Origin: Warburgia ugandensis
Lineage: Eukaryota; Streptophyta; Magnoliopsida; Canellales; Canellaceae
Assembly (NCBI GenBank): GCA_035236585.1
Contig: CP141139.1
Location: forward strand, 17,562,990-17,626,989
Reading direction: 5' to 3'
DNA: 64,000 bases
In this document: in pieces, positions 1 through 14,500 of the stretch
Numbering within the stretch: the first letter of the stretch is position 1
How the letters are laid out: each line of letters begins with the position of its first letter
Notes under the pieces: generated by a model
Databases searched by the model: none
Told to the model about the DNA's origin: nothing
The model's input: only the letters and a program-made list of their open reading frames with translations
Position numbers and translations under genes: made by a program

Positions 1-239
1 TAAAAATCATATAGCTTCACTACTGGTTATAAAATGTGACTAATCATAGACAAATCATGCGTTATGTAAAAAATGATAATCAATGCAATCTTGCATATGT
101 ACATTACTCATAGATAAAATAAATATCTCAATAAGGATTATAGTATAATAATATAGATATGATATTCATTCATAAATATAGAGCTAATGAGATGAAATTC
201 TGTAATTTCTAAACAGAAACATGCCTATTATTAAATGAC

Positions 240-966
240 ATTATCTATATCAAACAAAGAACCACTTGTTTGTAGCTCCCAAGTGTGATTCCATTGATTC
301 ACTTGAGTTAGTTTTTGAACTCATGCCCGTAAAAGATACTATTCTTTGGACTCCCGTGATCTCTACATTCGGAAAACATGGGCATGTCAAAGAGGCATTC
401 CCAAATGTGTCAAGCCTGATGAGGTTACTTTTCTGGTTATACCTTCAACTTGCAGTCATAAGGGTTGGTTGCAGAGGGATGTCATTGTTTCAGATCAATG
501 ACAGAGGAAAATTCTGATTCTCCTATACCAGAGCACAATGTCTGTATGGTTGATCTTCTATGCCGAAGTGGGTTCTTGGATCAATATCTTCAATTCATCA
601 ATAGGATGCATTTAAAAGCGACTGTTCGAGTTTGGACGGCACTTCTTAATTCATGTAGGCTCTATGGCAATATCGAGCTAGCCAATTTGCTACTACTCAA
701 GCTTCTCGAACAGGATCTAGAAAACCACAGCATTTACGTGGTTTTGTCAAACATGCATGCTGCAGAAAATTTGGAGAGGAGCAGAGACAATGAAGAAAAG
801 TATGAAGAGAAAAATCAGAAAAAAAGGACCGGGCTGCAGTTGGGTTGAGGTTAAGAATGGAATTCATGTCTTCCTGACAGCAGACAGGTCACATGCACAA
901 GTGGATCAAAATTTATGGAATCTTGACAGATTGACTTCGTGCTTGAAGGATGAAGAGTGTTACTAA
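240..966 (+). pseudogene. Pentatricopeptide repeat (PPR, PLS class with E/E+ tail) gene fragment, frameshifted
   Basis: Intact relatives are organelle RNA-binding proteins of the PLS subclass. In the sequence, a PPR motif (key residues KCDSIDSLELVFELMP then KDTILWTPVI) is read from 266. A second stretch (VKPDEVTFLV) is in another frame from 409. The motif around MVDLLCRSGFLDQ and WTALLNSCRLYGNIE continues in a third frame from about 465, and the E/E+ signature GPGCSWVEVKNGIHVFL ends in a further frame at 966. At least three frame changes and the lack of the 5' repeats show a dead C-terminal fragment. No DYW domain is seen. The family call is secure; the exact parent gene is unknown. Confidence 0.85.
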
Positions 967-2505
967 AGAGTTATTTGTTCATTACGGAACCCCAAAATGT
1001 GCTGGAAGGATGAAGTGTTAACAAAGAGTTATTTGATGATTACATCAGGCCTCACATTCAACTCTCATATTGCGGTATTGAGGAGAAAACACTGAGAAGG
1101 AGACATCTAGAGAGAATAACGGAAATCTAGCAGAGAGTTCTACAAATAGTATGCATCAAAGTGGAAAACCCATTGGAGCAAAGCAGCTGTTGCCAAGCTC
1201 GTTTTTTGTAGAAGGAATTCCTATGTTGTCGTCCAACAACACCAAAAGCTATTTTCCGCCACACAATGGTGGAGGAACTTGTGGTTAACCCAAGTGACAG
1301 CACCTACTTTCACTAGTGTTGAGCCTCGTCTGCGGTACAATGAGGGGATAGGAACAATGGAAAGGAAACAGTCTAGTGTTCGGTCCAACTCACGAAGAAC
1401 ACTCGAATCAGCAAACAGGCACAAAGTAGTATTTGTCTTTTTGAATCAGTCTTCAGGTGCTTGCTCGACTACAGACATGGGGCTGCCCTCGAGAGAACTC
1501 CTGAAATTGCTAACAAAATTTTGTACCTTACTGTTAAATGGGATTCTTTTTTCACTTTATTTCTGTGGGAAAGCAAATTATATGAGAAATATAATAGGTA
1601 AATTATAGGACAAGCGTTGCCCCTCTAGCAATGACTTACTGTCTTAATAAATGATTGTGGTCAATAAAATGAAAAAGAAAAGCGCAGATTCTTGCCCAGT
1701 CAGACTTAGCAAAATCAACTTAATATTTTATTGCAATACGTCTTTTGGGCGAGACATGCAATGCTCCACTGACGAGTTCCAAACACCGTAGCACTTGCCT
1801 GACAAGGCGAATTGAGAACAAAAAGTGACTATTTAAGGCATTTGGTTTGCCACCTAAGAGCTGATTGGGGACCTGCAAGTAACCAGCATTTTGAAATATG
1901 GAGATGCTGATGATCTAAAAGCTGGGAGAGAATGATTGGTAATAACAACAAACTGCAAAATATTTCAAATGTTTGCTTCCTGTACAAAAAATGTCTAAAG
2001 AGACCATTACTTTACCTAACAAATAGAAAGAACCTGTCACAAACGGGACCGAATGATACATTTTACATATACACCAGTGTTACACCTCCCAAACCAGAAG
2101 TGACAATTCATACCCCAATTCCATGTTACATTGCCCCAGTTAATTCCCCTGGGACCAAGGAGGCTTTCTCAACACATCCAGCCTAGCGTGGCACTCGAAT
2201 CAGTTTAAGAAGTTAACTGAACGGCAGAGGTGTCAAATTTGATATCGACCAGATCCTCAATGTTAGGAGACACCGAGCTTGAAGATATTCAAAATATTGA
2301 CAGCTATCTTTGATAATAGGCATGTATTTCATGCATAGCTGACAATGCGCTAATAAACTCCAGTGGCAGCAGGTCTGGTAAACATGGTAATCCTTGCCGC
2401 ACATCAACAGGCCAGCCATCCCATTTTAAGACTTCATGAAAGGAAGAGCGTGGCTTCCAGTACAACTAGAAGTAGAAGCTAAAAGTTATATACAAAAGCC
2501 ACTGG
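967..2505. other. Intergenic stretch including the probable 3' UTR of the PHD-finger gene
   Basis: I see no convincing coding region here. Short open frames at 1221-1608 and 1932-2186 resemble no family I know. The part nearest 2,505 should hold the 3' untranslated region of the minus-strand PHD gene, but I could not fix a polyadenylation site. Confidence 0.5.
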
Positions 2506-5500
2506 TCATGTCTCATCTGAGCTAGAAGAAGAGGCCTCACTCTCAATGGCACCTGTTCTAGCTCCTTGGCTCTCATCCTCACTAAATATGCTTTCAGTGT
2601 CTTCACTTGAATGAGAATACAACCCAAGATCATCATCCGTAACCATGTCTGCTTTCTGCCTTTTCCGAACCTCCTTGATGCCTCTGCCTTGCAGTCCCAG
2701 TCGTTTGCGCTTACGGGCTTTCCGCTTGCCTTTGGGGAAGTCTTCTCGGTGCGAGTCACTGCTCTTACCTTCAACATCCTTTGAGAACCTACCCTTGGCA
2801 TCTTCATTATCTGATTCAACCAGGGGTTGATCAGCATCAAGCTTCCGCCTCTTCCGACTCGAATTGGTCTGAGCAAATTTACTCCATCAGTAAAATGTAT
2901 AATTCCTAAACTCAGCAACAGAACATTTTGATGACAAAACATGCATACAGGAACCGGACCCCAGAAGAGGATATAATGTCTGTTTGTCCTTGGAAAATGG
3001 ATGCTGACAACAGACATCAACTGTGAGTTGTACATATTCAGTATGACAAGTACTTAATGTTAGTGTTTTTCTTACTCATCCAGCACAGAGAACGGAAAGA
3101 AAGTACATCAATTTTTAGTACTCAACCAAGTATCATGACAGTACCCTGAAAGTCTCATCTCTGCAACCAGTATAATCCTAGCAAAAAATGTCATAGTAAT
3201 ATCATTGCCCAAATTTCCCACTATGAATGCACGTTTATTTCAGAGGACAATCATGAGGCTCGTGATGGAGACATTTAATGCTCAATCATCATCATCATCA
3301 TCAAGACCTTATCCCAATTAGGGGTTGGCCAATGCTAGAATAAATAACAGACCTTTCAACAGCACGCACTTGAGTAAAATCTCCCAGGAACTAAGTACAA
3401 CAATAAAAAACAACAAGGTGCTGTGACAACCCCGAAATGATAAATGAATAAATAGAACTGAACATGTAGCATCAGTAACTTCCAGTCTGCATACCTTGGG
3501 TCCACGGTCAATGAGCTGAGCCCATTCATTACGGTTCCTAAGGCAATCAAGAACAGCCTGCGAGTGACTCGAATATGCATATCGCTCTCCATTATGCTTT
3601 CTTAGGTTATGCCAGTGCTGCATGGATAGGCAAAAAGAAACAAAGAAATATCAAAACATATGGCTACAAGAAAAACAGTTGCCCAACAAAATGGATTAGA
3701 ACATACTGGAAGGACAGACTTGCAGAGCTCTTCATATGACATCCGCTTGCCTTTGCTCATGATTTCATCAATCAACCCTGGAGGAGGACAACCACTTCAG
3801 CGTTAAAAAAATAAACTGAAAAGAGCATTAAAGTAATTTTCACAGAATTTGACATGAAATGGACATCCAACAGATGAAAGTGTTATTTGTATGAGAAGCT
3901 ACCTGGCAAAGTGCGAGGAGCAGAACCTGCAACAATACCCGAATCATCATCCGAGGTGTCCCTGGATGAGCTACGTATGGAAGACAAATTCTTATCATTT
4001 GCCTCCATAGAGGAAGAAGGGCCATTTGCATTATTGGGAGCGAGGAGCATATTCTTCTTGGCAGAGGCCACGGCATCAGTACATTTGACGGGTCCATTCC
4101 TCTTGGTCCTATCTGATGAGACATCTGGATCTTGACATCTGTGGTCAGGGGAAGGTGACAACCTTCCTGTCCTTTTAGTTTCATCAGTCAGCTCACGGGC
4201 ACTCCGAGGGCTAACTCTGTATGTCTCTTCCTTGTTTTTCTTCCGAGAGACCTACAAGATGAGCCCAGAATTGGACAAATGATGCCAGATTGAGCAGGTC
4301 ACCAGCAAGTGCAGAAGTTGCATTTCAAGGATGAGAAATAATAATTCATTTCAAGTTTACACTAAAAATTAATAGATAGAAGGGTATCTTACCAGAACCT
4401 GATCCTTAGTTCCATGACTAGAAGGACGTTTGGAATGGGTGCTTGTAGGTGTTGGAGAAGCCAACTGAGTCATGCTGCCTGCATGTCGCATACGTGGCAC
4501 TCGGGGAACTCGAGGTGAGCTGTTAAGTTCTTGGTGCAATAGCAATGCCAGCTGCCAAACACAAAATAAAACTCAGAAATAGCTTCCTCTGAGAAATCAG
4601 ATATACAGAAACAACAGTCTTACTAGTGCCTCACCTCTTGATCACTTAATGTTGGAGAAGGGTTAACAGTTGCTGGAGGAGGCATTGGCGGTGTCTGATT
4701 GAACACTTTGGGTTGTGTCTGAGAAGTTGATTGATTAATCTTTTCACCCTTCTGAAATGAACCTGAAGCTTTAGGCTTTTTATCTAAAGACGAAGTTTGA
4801 GATTGTGACAAACCAGTAGGCTCCCCAGAGTCTAGGGCAGCTCCATTCTGTGTTGCTAATGCACTGGATGATGAACCAAGCACCTGCTTTGTATCTGATA
4901 GGTTATGCTTGTCAGCGTGTAGGGCCTGCTTAGACATGGAAGAATTAGGAACCCTGCTTGTATGTGAGGTGTTTGTTCCAGAATTTGCTGAGCTCTTCGC
5001 GTGATCTTTCAGTGGTCCTTTGGACACCTCTCCGATGATGTCATCCCCTGGTTCATCTTTGGCAGCATTTTCCTTCTTAAGGTCACTGCCTGAGTTAACC
5101 TTCACTCTCTGTTTAGTCAAATGACTGGGCTTCGCAGCAATGGAGGATACAGTCTTAACTTTATTACTACCTGAAACAGAAGATTTCGATAACACTGCAG
5201 ACGATGAAGCAGAAGATTTACCGACACCCAAAACCAATCTACGTAGACTGGGTGCAACCATGCCTGAATTTGGGCTTGCCAGTTTTTCAGGCTCTTCAAA
5301 GCATTTGGAGCCTTGCCTGGAATCTGGGGATCTTTGCTGCAATGGCATGGACCTCCCTAAGTTCTCAGATTCTTCTGCACTCCAATGATGCTCGCCAGAT
5401 CCAGAAACCACTCTCTCTTTTGTTGCATCAATGTAGGAACAATTCGATGCATCGGTTTCCTTCTCACCATCCTGAGACTTGTAATCCCCAGAACTAACAG

Positions 5501-8500
5501 CTGTCTCGACCTGAAGATTCTCAGACAAGTGCCCTGTAGATTTCCCCAGATGTTGTGGCAAGTGCTTTGCAAGATTCGGCTTTCTGTCAATCTGAGGACT
5601 AGGCAGTTCATTCCCAGTAGCTGGATCATCTTCTAAGTCTGTTTTCACTTTACTAGTTGTTTGTGGTGAATTTGGAGGCATAACAGCATCTGAGCCTTGA
5701 GGCAGTTGAACATCTAACACATCAACTTCTGTGCAACTTAATTCCCCATCAGCAGGCTCTGATTTCTGTAAATCCACTGCAACGCTGGAAGAACCTCCAT
5801 TTAGATCCCCCACATCATGGCTCTTGTTGAGATGATTCAAAGCATCATCAGCGGTCTTAACATCCTAATACAACAGGGACAAATTGTTACTTCAAGACCA
5901 AGCAAAACCAAGCAGCAAAAAATGTCGAGAATGAAACTAGTTGATTCACACTACTGATAATCAATTGCCATCAACACAAGCTACAAGCCATCCATCTTAA
6001 GTCATAATAACCTACAATGTTCAGCCACCAAAATCACATTTGAAGCCACTGGCTACCTAGTAACAGAGAGATTGGAGATATATTTACTAGATCCTCATGA
6101 AAAAATAGTACTTAAGAACAATTGCTCTTTTATGGTTTGAAAGTCATACCAAGCAAACTACCTATAGCAGAAAGTTAGAGGTATGGTGTTTGAATATACA
6201 ATACAAACCAACTTCTACAATAATGTTGTACATTAGTTAATTATAAATCTTTTCCTTCATATGAGTGCAAACACATAACAGAAGTGGTAGTAAGGACATA
6301 GAAAGGAATATTACTGAAATTCTTTTGTAAAATGGATATACAAGTTATCTGCAGTTTCTTCTTACTCGGAGAACAAGATGCACCCCCGCGCAAACATGAT
6401 GCTTTTGTAAAGCATACTGCACGTATGGAGCTTGCTTTGATTGCAAGCTACCCATAGCAAACCAATGGTCATGTCGGCCCATCCAACTGTATATCTACCT
6501 CTCCTTAAGACCATCCTCATCTTGAGCAATTTTGCTTTTACTGTCTTTTCATCATACTGAATAAAAGCTTGTGTTATTATTCAAAAGAAAATCACCATAA
6601 AGAAAGATAAGAACACCAATCCTTGAGATTCATGATTCAATTGCTTTACAGGTTAGTGATGAGACATACATCTGACCCAGCAAACTTAAAGCAGTATGGA
6701 AGATGTCCCTCCTTTCTGTTTAGAATTAACTGCCACTCTCTTCCTGCTGAAGTATCCTTAATGGTTATATAGGCTCAGCAATGCATCCACAGACTAACTC
6801 CCAACCTCTATCTTACCAGTTAGACCCAATGCCACATCCAAAACCTAGTCTCCACCAAAAGAAGAGGAAAAGAAAGAGGGGGGAAAGCACCAAAACCAAA
6901 GATCAAGAAATGCTGATTGACTACCACAAACCAAACAATTTAGTCCTGGATAGGTTGCTGATTTAACTATAGCGACTCCCATGAACTGATGATAAGTAAA
7001 GTTGCAACCACACCTGCCAGTGCAATCACCAAAACTTTTCGAGTAAAAGCAGGTAGACCTACCTTCAATATTAGGTATTATGCATAAAATTGTTGAGCTT
7101 TTTTGCAAAAGTGCCATTACATTTTTTGCATTTTTGCAAAAAAGCCCAACATCTTTGGAGTTTGGAAAATTTACCATTAAGTTTTTGCAAGATTTGCAAA
7201 TTGCCATTCTATTAAGTCGCCACCCTCCTTCCTCATTAGTTTTTTTAAGTCTGACATTACCTTTCTCTATTTCTCGATGTTAATACGTTCCAATCGACAT
7301 GCTATCTCACAGACACAGATGATGGACGACAGCTACAACGGATGGTGGCCTTAAAGTTCCTCGGCTCTCTTCCTTCGCCAAAAGTAGGTGCATTTTCTCC
7401 ATTTCTCTCAACGGACTGGTGAACAAGAGGATTTTGCACATGATCTCCCGTTCCATTAATCAATAGAAATCTCTAAAATTGATCATGCTAGATAGAAGAC
7501 ATTGAGACGAATAAGAACCATGTCTTAGATTTTCAATTTTCATTCAAAAAGGCATCAAGCAAAGAGGTTAAAATATGCTACTTGTCTCTGTTTGCGTGAA
7601 CAACAACAGTATTTTGCTTAAGTTTTAAACTTGAATTTTTCTTTAATTTATTGTGCTTTTGATTGATTCGAAGAATTGACTATGTTCTAATTTAAGTTGG
7701 GAAGAGTTTTATATCAGTTTTTTATGAGAAGTCGAAGTTTAAATTGTTAAATTTCATTGAAGAAGCTTAACAGGTACTGTTGCATAGGTTGGTGAACATG
7801 GTTATTTGCAATTGAATATCTCACTATTGGTTGGTTTATGTTGAAATTTAAGGGTAACATTAGATTTCTTGTTATTGAATTGTGTTAGATATCAAGTTTC
7901 ACTAAAACTTTCCATCGGAAAGTCATTAAACTTAGTGGACAAAGTTGGCAACTTAATCACATCTACAACTGGGAAGTAGCAGATCTCTTAGAACATATTA
8001 AGAGAGAGAAATATAGAAGGTAATATCATCATCATCATCATCAAGACCTTATCCCAATTAGAAGGTAATATCCGAATTTTAAAAAAAAAACTAATAAAGG
8101 AGGATGGAAAACTAACAAAATAACAATTTTGCAAAGCTCATGAAAACTTAATGGCAAATTAGCAAAACTCAAAAAATGTAGGACTTTTTTGCAAAAATGC
8201 CAAAATATAATAGCATTTTTGCAAAAAAAACCCTAAAAATGATTACAATAAGTTTTAATGTTTAAACAATAGTACCAGCAGTGCAATGCAATTAGTTTTA
8301 CTTGCTTAAGTTACACCTGCAACTATCTTAGCAATATGCAGTAAAAAATTGAAGTTCCCTGTTTCAAAAAGTTTAAGGAAGTTACAAAACGAACCAAAAT
8401 TTAATAGCTAAATAGAACAGGAACTGTTGCTGGCCATTTAAGTAAAATTTACAGAGTAGATGAGCTAACTGGCAACTTTTCTCCCTGGATACTTTCTAAG

Positions 8501-11500
8501 CAAGCATATTGAGCCTCCAATCATATTGACTATTAGTGTTTTCTTACTTCTTGTGTACTCCTGCATATATCTCTCTCTCCTACTGTATCATGAAGTTCAG
8601 CTCAGTAAACTAGATCTGGATTCCTATCAGGTGGGCAGAACTAACGTTTTGATAGTCCTTGACTAGGATGCTTGAAAGATTTTATTATTCTCTCCATCTC
8701 ATTTCTTAAGATGCCTCCAATGCCAATAGGCCAGAGACCACTCCAAGGAATTGCATATCAAAATATGTCACATCATACCCACTCCCCCAAAACAAGCACA
8801 CACTAAGTCTCCTTTCAATTTATAAATGGATGATACATTTTCTTTTTCACGGAGGTGAAGAATTTATTGATCAATACACAAGCACAGCAGAAAGTAACAG
8901 TGAGGCGGAGATTTTCTAATAATCCTTGGCCAAGATAGTCCATAATCCTAATCATCCTTGTAGGAAGATCAATCAAATAAAAATCAGTACACAAGCCTAT
9001 CACCCCAACAAACCACAAAGGACATTCTCCCAGCCCACGAAATGAAATTTTATAGGCAGGAAATAGTCAGACTCAGTTAGAAGTTTCAGACAGGATAAAT
9101 AATGCTTTCACTTTTGCTTCATTATAATCACTGTAAGTAATCAGCTCAGAAGAAGAGAGGAGAATGCCAACCACATGGTCTTGGTGACCCCCATTAACTG
9201 GCCATCCATGTTCTCAAAGTTGGTACACTTAAATAATGATGTAGGACAGCATGCAAAATGGCCTAATCTATATGCTGAGATCAGAATAGAATTAATTTAA
9301 ATAAGAAAAATGTAAATTAAGCTACCACTAGCATTTTTAATATCAGAAAATAGCCTTAATAAGCATGAACGGCCTACAACAAATTACAGGATCTGCAAAT
9401 CGTCCCCGATCTCTATTGATTAAAGTAAGATCTAAGTTTTAATCTGAATCATCCTTCTGAATGATGAATGATCCTAACAAATGTGACTTCACACCCACGG
9501 GAAGGAAGTTAGAAAGAGGAATCCCCCAAGTCTAATGAAATTTTCATTCATTATTCATCAAAAAAACTCCTTACACAAGAGAAAAGGATCTTAAGTATGG
9601 GCATCCAACCCTAATCTAGAAAAAAGATAAAATTGCCCCTACTTAAGTCACAATACACTAAGAATTCTAATACCCTTAGTGGTAAATATCCAAAGTAAAA
9701 CTAGACTATAACATAATACTAAAAAAACATGGGATGATGGTTCCCATCAATTAAGCTTCTGATGGAGGTGTTCCCACCTAACAATATTTTTAACCTTCCA
9801 ATTTGATCAAGAACCTCCTACTTCCAAAGCAGATCATGAAATGGAGCAACCATGTCTTTCCTTGAAGAAGCCCATGCAAAAATTAATCCATGGATCTGTA
9901 CTAGTCATACAGTAAAGCAATAAGTCCTCTCTTCCCAGCTCCTGAAGAATGCAGGAAAATACCCACAAAATCTCAAAAAGAAGCATTTAGATATCCTCCT
10001 TCCCAACAAACAGTGGAGGACTATATGGTCCATGGCCTCCCACACCAGGATAAAGACGAAATTGGTAAAGATCCCCTTCTCAGTAACCTTGGCAACTCTC
10101 AAAAAGTCCACCAGTTCCCCAGTAACGAGAATGGGGAAGTGGGGGGATATATGCCCAATACCCATTTTCTCAAACAAATTGTGAAGCATGTCCTTTGCAC
10201 AAAATAGTTGATGCACTCCCAATCCAGTAAATCATATGTTTTTACCATATCAAGTTTGTGGACCACATTTTGCTCATTTAGCTTCTTGCAGAATATGTAC
10301 TTACATTAGCTATGAAGATCCCATCTAATTTGCCTCATCCCTCCACAAAAGCCCCATAATTAGGAGAACACTCAGCCCATTCTTATTGCATGATTTTTTG
10401 CAAAAATCTTGTAAATGTTTCCTAAACAATTGATGTTGTTCCCACTTGTTTTAAATCATCCAATTAATGTGGAAGGAAGATAGGATCCTCTAATGGCCCA
10501 ATATGATTGAGAATCCCAATAATCTTGAGAGAAAAGCAAAGGTGAAATCCCGAGTCCCTTATCCATAACCTACTAAAATGATATCTTCCAACTCTTTCTC
10601 ATCAAGGTCCATTATCTTCCAACAAAGACACCGCAAGAGGGTAATCAAGAGTAGGCCACTTACTTTTCCCAAAAGTATATATATTTTTACAATCAGAAAG
10701 CTCTCATGTCCTCCTATTCTCAACTTGGACTTATAAACCATAACATTATTCACCTTTTAGATTTTGCAATCCTGACAGTTTTTTTCCTATCCTTCCTTGA
10801 GCCATAAAGCAAAGGGACATTGTCCCTAGATATATCCCATATTACAATCTCAAGATCCTTTATCAAATCACCTTTTCTTCCACATTCCATCCATGTCAAA
10901 GCCCTTCAAGAGCGAATACTCAATTGATGTTGAAACTCTTGACTCATTGGAAGGCCCTTCCATCCAATAAATTAAACCACTAACTTGTTTTGAAATCCCT
11001 GGTGCACCTTTTTTGAGATATTAAAGAAAGTCAAAGAAAACCTTTTTCAGCCATCTAATAAAGTATAAGAGGATCGTTATTGTATGGCCTCCCACAGCCC
11101 GTCCTTTACATGGAATTTTTCCTACCAGAGACTCAGGTTAAAGGGCAAAACAGCATTATCTTTGAAAGAAAATGCCATAATCCATGATCAAAGCACATTA
11201 CCAGCAAAGATACAAGGCATTCTTAATATGATGAACTAGTAGAGGTACAACATTTAGCTTTCAGGAACATTACACGTGATTCTTTAAATGGGTCAGCTCA
11301 ATTGCTTGAGCAGATTACAAACATAGATATATAAAAGGGCAGACCTGGTGCACGAAGCTCCCACCTATGTGGGGTCCGGGGAAGGGGCAGGCCACAAGGG
11401 CCTATAGTAGGCAGCCTTACCTTGCATTTTGCAAGAGGCTGATTCCATGCCTTGAACCCATGACCTCAAGGTCACATGATGTTGGAAGCCGAAACCAAAC

Positions 11501-14500
11501 ACCTCCATGGAGCCACATATACAAATTAGAGCATAAACCAAACCAATATTGTGCATGAGCTCTATACTTTTCTTTTTGTTTCCTTTTTTGTACTAATTAA
11601 GGAAGAAGTTGTTTCCCCAGGTCTGCAGTTCAACTATTGTTTTTTCTTTTAAAAAAAAATGAGATAATTAAGAAAGAAACTACTTGAAAAGAAAAACTAC
11701 GTCAAAAGCACAAAAAGAAGACAGAAAGTTCTTAAAGCTCCGTCAAATATGGAAAAGGAAATACAGAAAGAGGTTATTTAACCTATCAAATCTCACTGAT
11801 TAAAGTGAGATTCCACTCACTGAAACAGTTTAACTTTGTTTCACATTAAATAGAATCTGGAGAATTTTCCACTAATCAAAAAGCTAACCGGCCAAGGCAC
11901 TAAAAGGAGATCCACCGAGAAGTAAAAAGGGCTTCATACTATTCTGGCAACATGTGAGGATTGCATCCAAATGGCGTCTTTGATCATGAACAACCATGTA
12001 GCTGATAATCTCATAACATGGAGCCACCAAAACTCAACTTATTAATGTTGAAAGGACTAGGTTTACTTCGTCATCATCAAGACCTTATCCCAATTAGGAG
12101 TCGGCCACATGAATCTTGCTCCTCCATTCCCCTCTATTAAGTACCACGGCTTCATTTAGCAAAGGACAAGATTTACTTAAATAACATTTTCAGGCAATTA
12201 AGTTCACTGCCTACAGTAGAAAGAGATAATGATTGAAACCTTGTTCAGAAAGAAATTGTGTTTGGAGGCTTTTTCATGTGGACAATTTTACTTAAATAAC
12301 TTTTTAACAAAAGTATCCCCATGAAAAAGCCTCCAAACACAATTTCTTTCTCAGCAAGGTTTCAATCATTACCTCTTTTTACTGCAGGCAATGAACTCAA
12401 TTGCCTGAAAGCCATTTCTAACAAGGGTCCAGAAATAACTAATCTATTGAAATGTTGGATTAGATGCAAAAGACCTCAACTTATTTCTCAATACCATACG
12501 ATTATTTTACTTGAATCTTGCATAACACTATACAAGGAATAACTTTTGCAAATTTTGAACCTCACTCCAACCAGCATACTAGCTGTTTGCCTCAAAAAGG
12601 AAAAGAGTATATTCAAGACAACCACCTCACCACCTGATAACTTGCCATTGGTAAGTTACCTGTCAACTTCCCCATTTCTTGGGCATAAAACACATATCCA
12701 TTCCTAAAGGTTTCATTTGTTCCCTTTTCTTTTTCAATTCACCATGCAAGAGCTCTTGCTTGTTTCCTTGACCTGCAACATGCTTTCAGCTTTGTGGGCA
12801 ATAAGGCAACAAACAGGCTGGAAGGAAAACAAATTCAAATGCCCAAGGGCATGAAAGCAGCATAAGTGAAAGCTTGAAGGAGGTGAACACTCCATAACAT
12901 TCTATCATTCTAGAATCAATTAGCATCGGTTCCAGAACTCAAAGGAGCCATATTATTAACTGTGCTTCCTACCATAATTTCTAAGACCAACTATCACTTG
13001 AACAAAAAAGCAATTTAAAACAATGACCTAACTTAGAAGTTTGCATAGTGTGTCTGGACAAGGAATTTGACATAAGTTTGAGGTGTTTCTAAAACCAGAG
13101 TATCATCAATATTTGCAGCTCATCTTGTGTTCTTGAAGAGTACTGAACACATAACAGTAGAAGCTGCTCCTCTTTGGGAGATGGTGAGCAGCACAAAAGA
13201 AGACATTCATCCCCTCCCCAAAGCTCCAACAGTCTGAGGTTCTGCTTACAAAGATCATTAGAGAATCAAGTTCTTCCTTCTGCAATACAATGTCAACATT
13301 TCAAATTTTCAAGGAAAAGTTTTGTTAGTTTCAATTGTTTCCCTCCATATCTGTACCCTGCTCAATGTCTCCGATGTTTGTATCTTTCTACTCTTTGACA
13401 TCCTTGATACATGTTTATAAAAGTAAAAAGTAAGTTCCCACACAGAATTATTTATCTTCCCAACAAGTCTTTCTATAAAAGCTTTTGAAATGAGCTAAAC
13501 CAATGGTAAAAAAGCAGGCAAACACAAAAGGATAAAGGTAAGACATGAAACATACCTCTTCTTTTCTAGAAGTTTTGACATCACTAGCTTCTGCTTGAGG
13601 TATAACCATAGCATCAGTTCTGGGAGATAGCCTGGCGCTCATTGCAGCGTGTTGAGCTAGAGCTTCTACCTTTACTTCAGTGTCGGATGGAAAATTATGT
13701 CCAGGTGCTTCATTAGTGAAGGCCTTGAAGGGAGACTTAGCTAAGGACTCATATTTGTGCTCTTCACTCTTATCCGTTGCTTCCAGCTGACCACTGAAGT
13801 TCTCCGAGTGTATGGTCTCCTTCCTCCATTCACTCTTCAGATCTTGAAAATGGGCATCAGCAACCCTGGAATCCCCATCCTCATGGAGTGCCAGTATACG
13901 AGCATCAATAGAAGGAGTTAAACCTAGTCAAGAGTAGTGAAGTTTAAACCACGCTAAAAGATATAAAGATCAGAAGAGCAGCAAAAAGAGTAATAACAAG
14001 CAGGTGCATGACACTTATCACTTTAGGGCTACAAACATCAGCCCCATACCAGCAAAAAAATAAAATAAAGACAAAACAGAGAGCTTGGTAATAAAGGAAA
14101 CTGTACATCAGTGCCAGATTATGGCCAAAAAGAGAATACAACAAACAATGCAAAACACCCAACGCAGTTACTTTGAGGATGAATTACCTTTCTTCTTTCT
14201 ATCCACCTCTTTATCAGCACTTCTCGCCTTTTTCTTTGCATTCCGGTCCTTAGATAATTCCAACTCTTCCTTCCTCCGCTTACCAGAATGAACCCCAACT
14301 GGATGAAGCTGGTTCTTCTCCCTCTTCATGCAGTTCTGCACACTTCCCCCACTGAAAACCTTCACACTATCTTGCTTCTTCATGTCTTTTGGGGACTTCC
14401 TAGCAGCCAAACCTCTCACCCCAGCAAATGTGTCTGCTGGGGGCACATATGGGATAATCTCCTTCGATAAGGAGAAGAGAACATCTGCCCCTCTATCTAC

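Larger units (their letters stand above)
5865..13555 (-). other. Giant intron 2 of the PHD-finger gene (7.7 kb)
   Basis: The intron joins exon 2 (ends ...KTSRKEE) to exon 3 (starts DVKTADDALNHLNKS) in phase 0. It contains a MULE-like element at 7095-8233, RTE tail inserts at 8027-8059 and 12069-12160, an Au SINE near 11336-11485, and a long hairpin at 12191-12407. The remaining stretches (5,865-7,094; 8,234-11,335; 12,408-13,555) are AT-rich. I recognise no gene in them. Confidence 0.8.

Noticed and set aside
9905-10222. Minus-strand frame with DHIVLHC, like a reverse-transcriptase zinc-binding motif of L1 LINEs
   Set aside because: No other L1 motif is visible around it in any frame; one seven-residue match is too weak.
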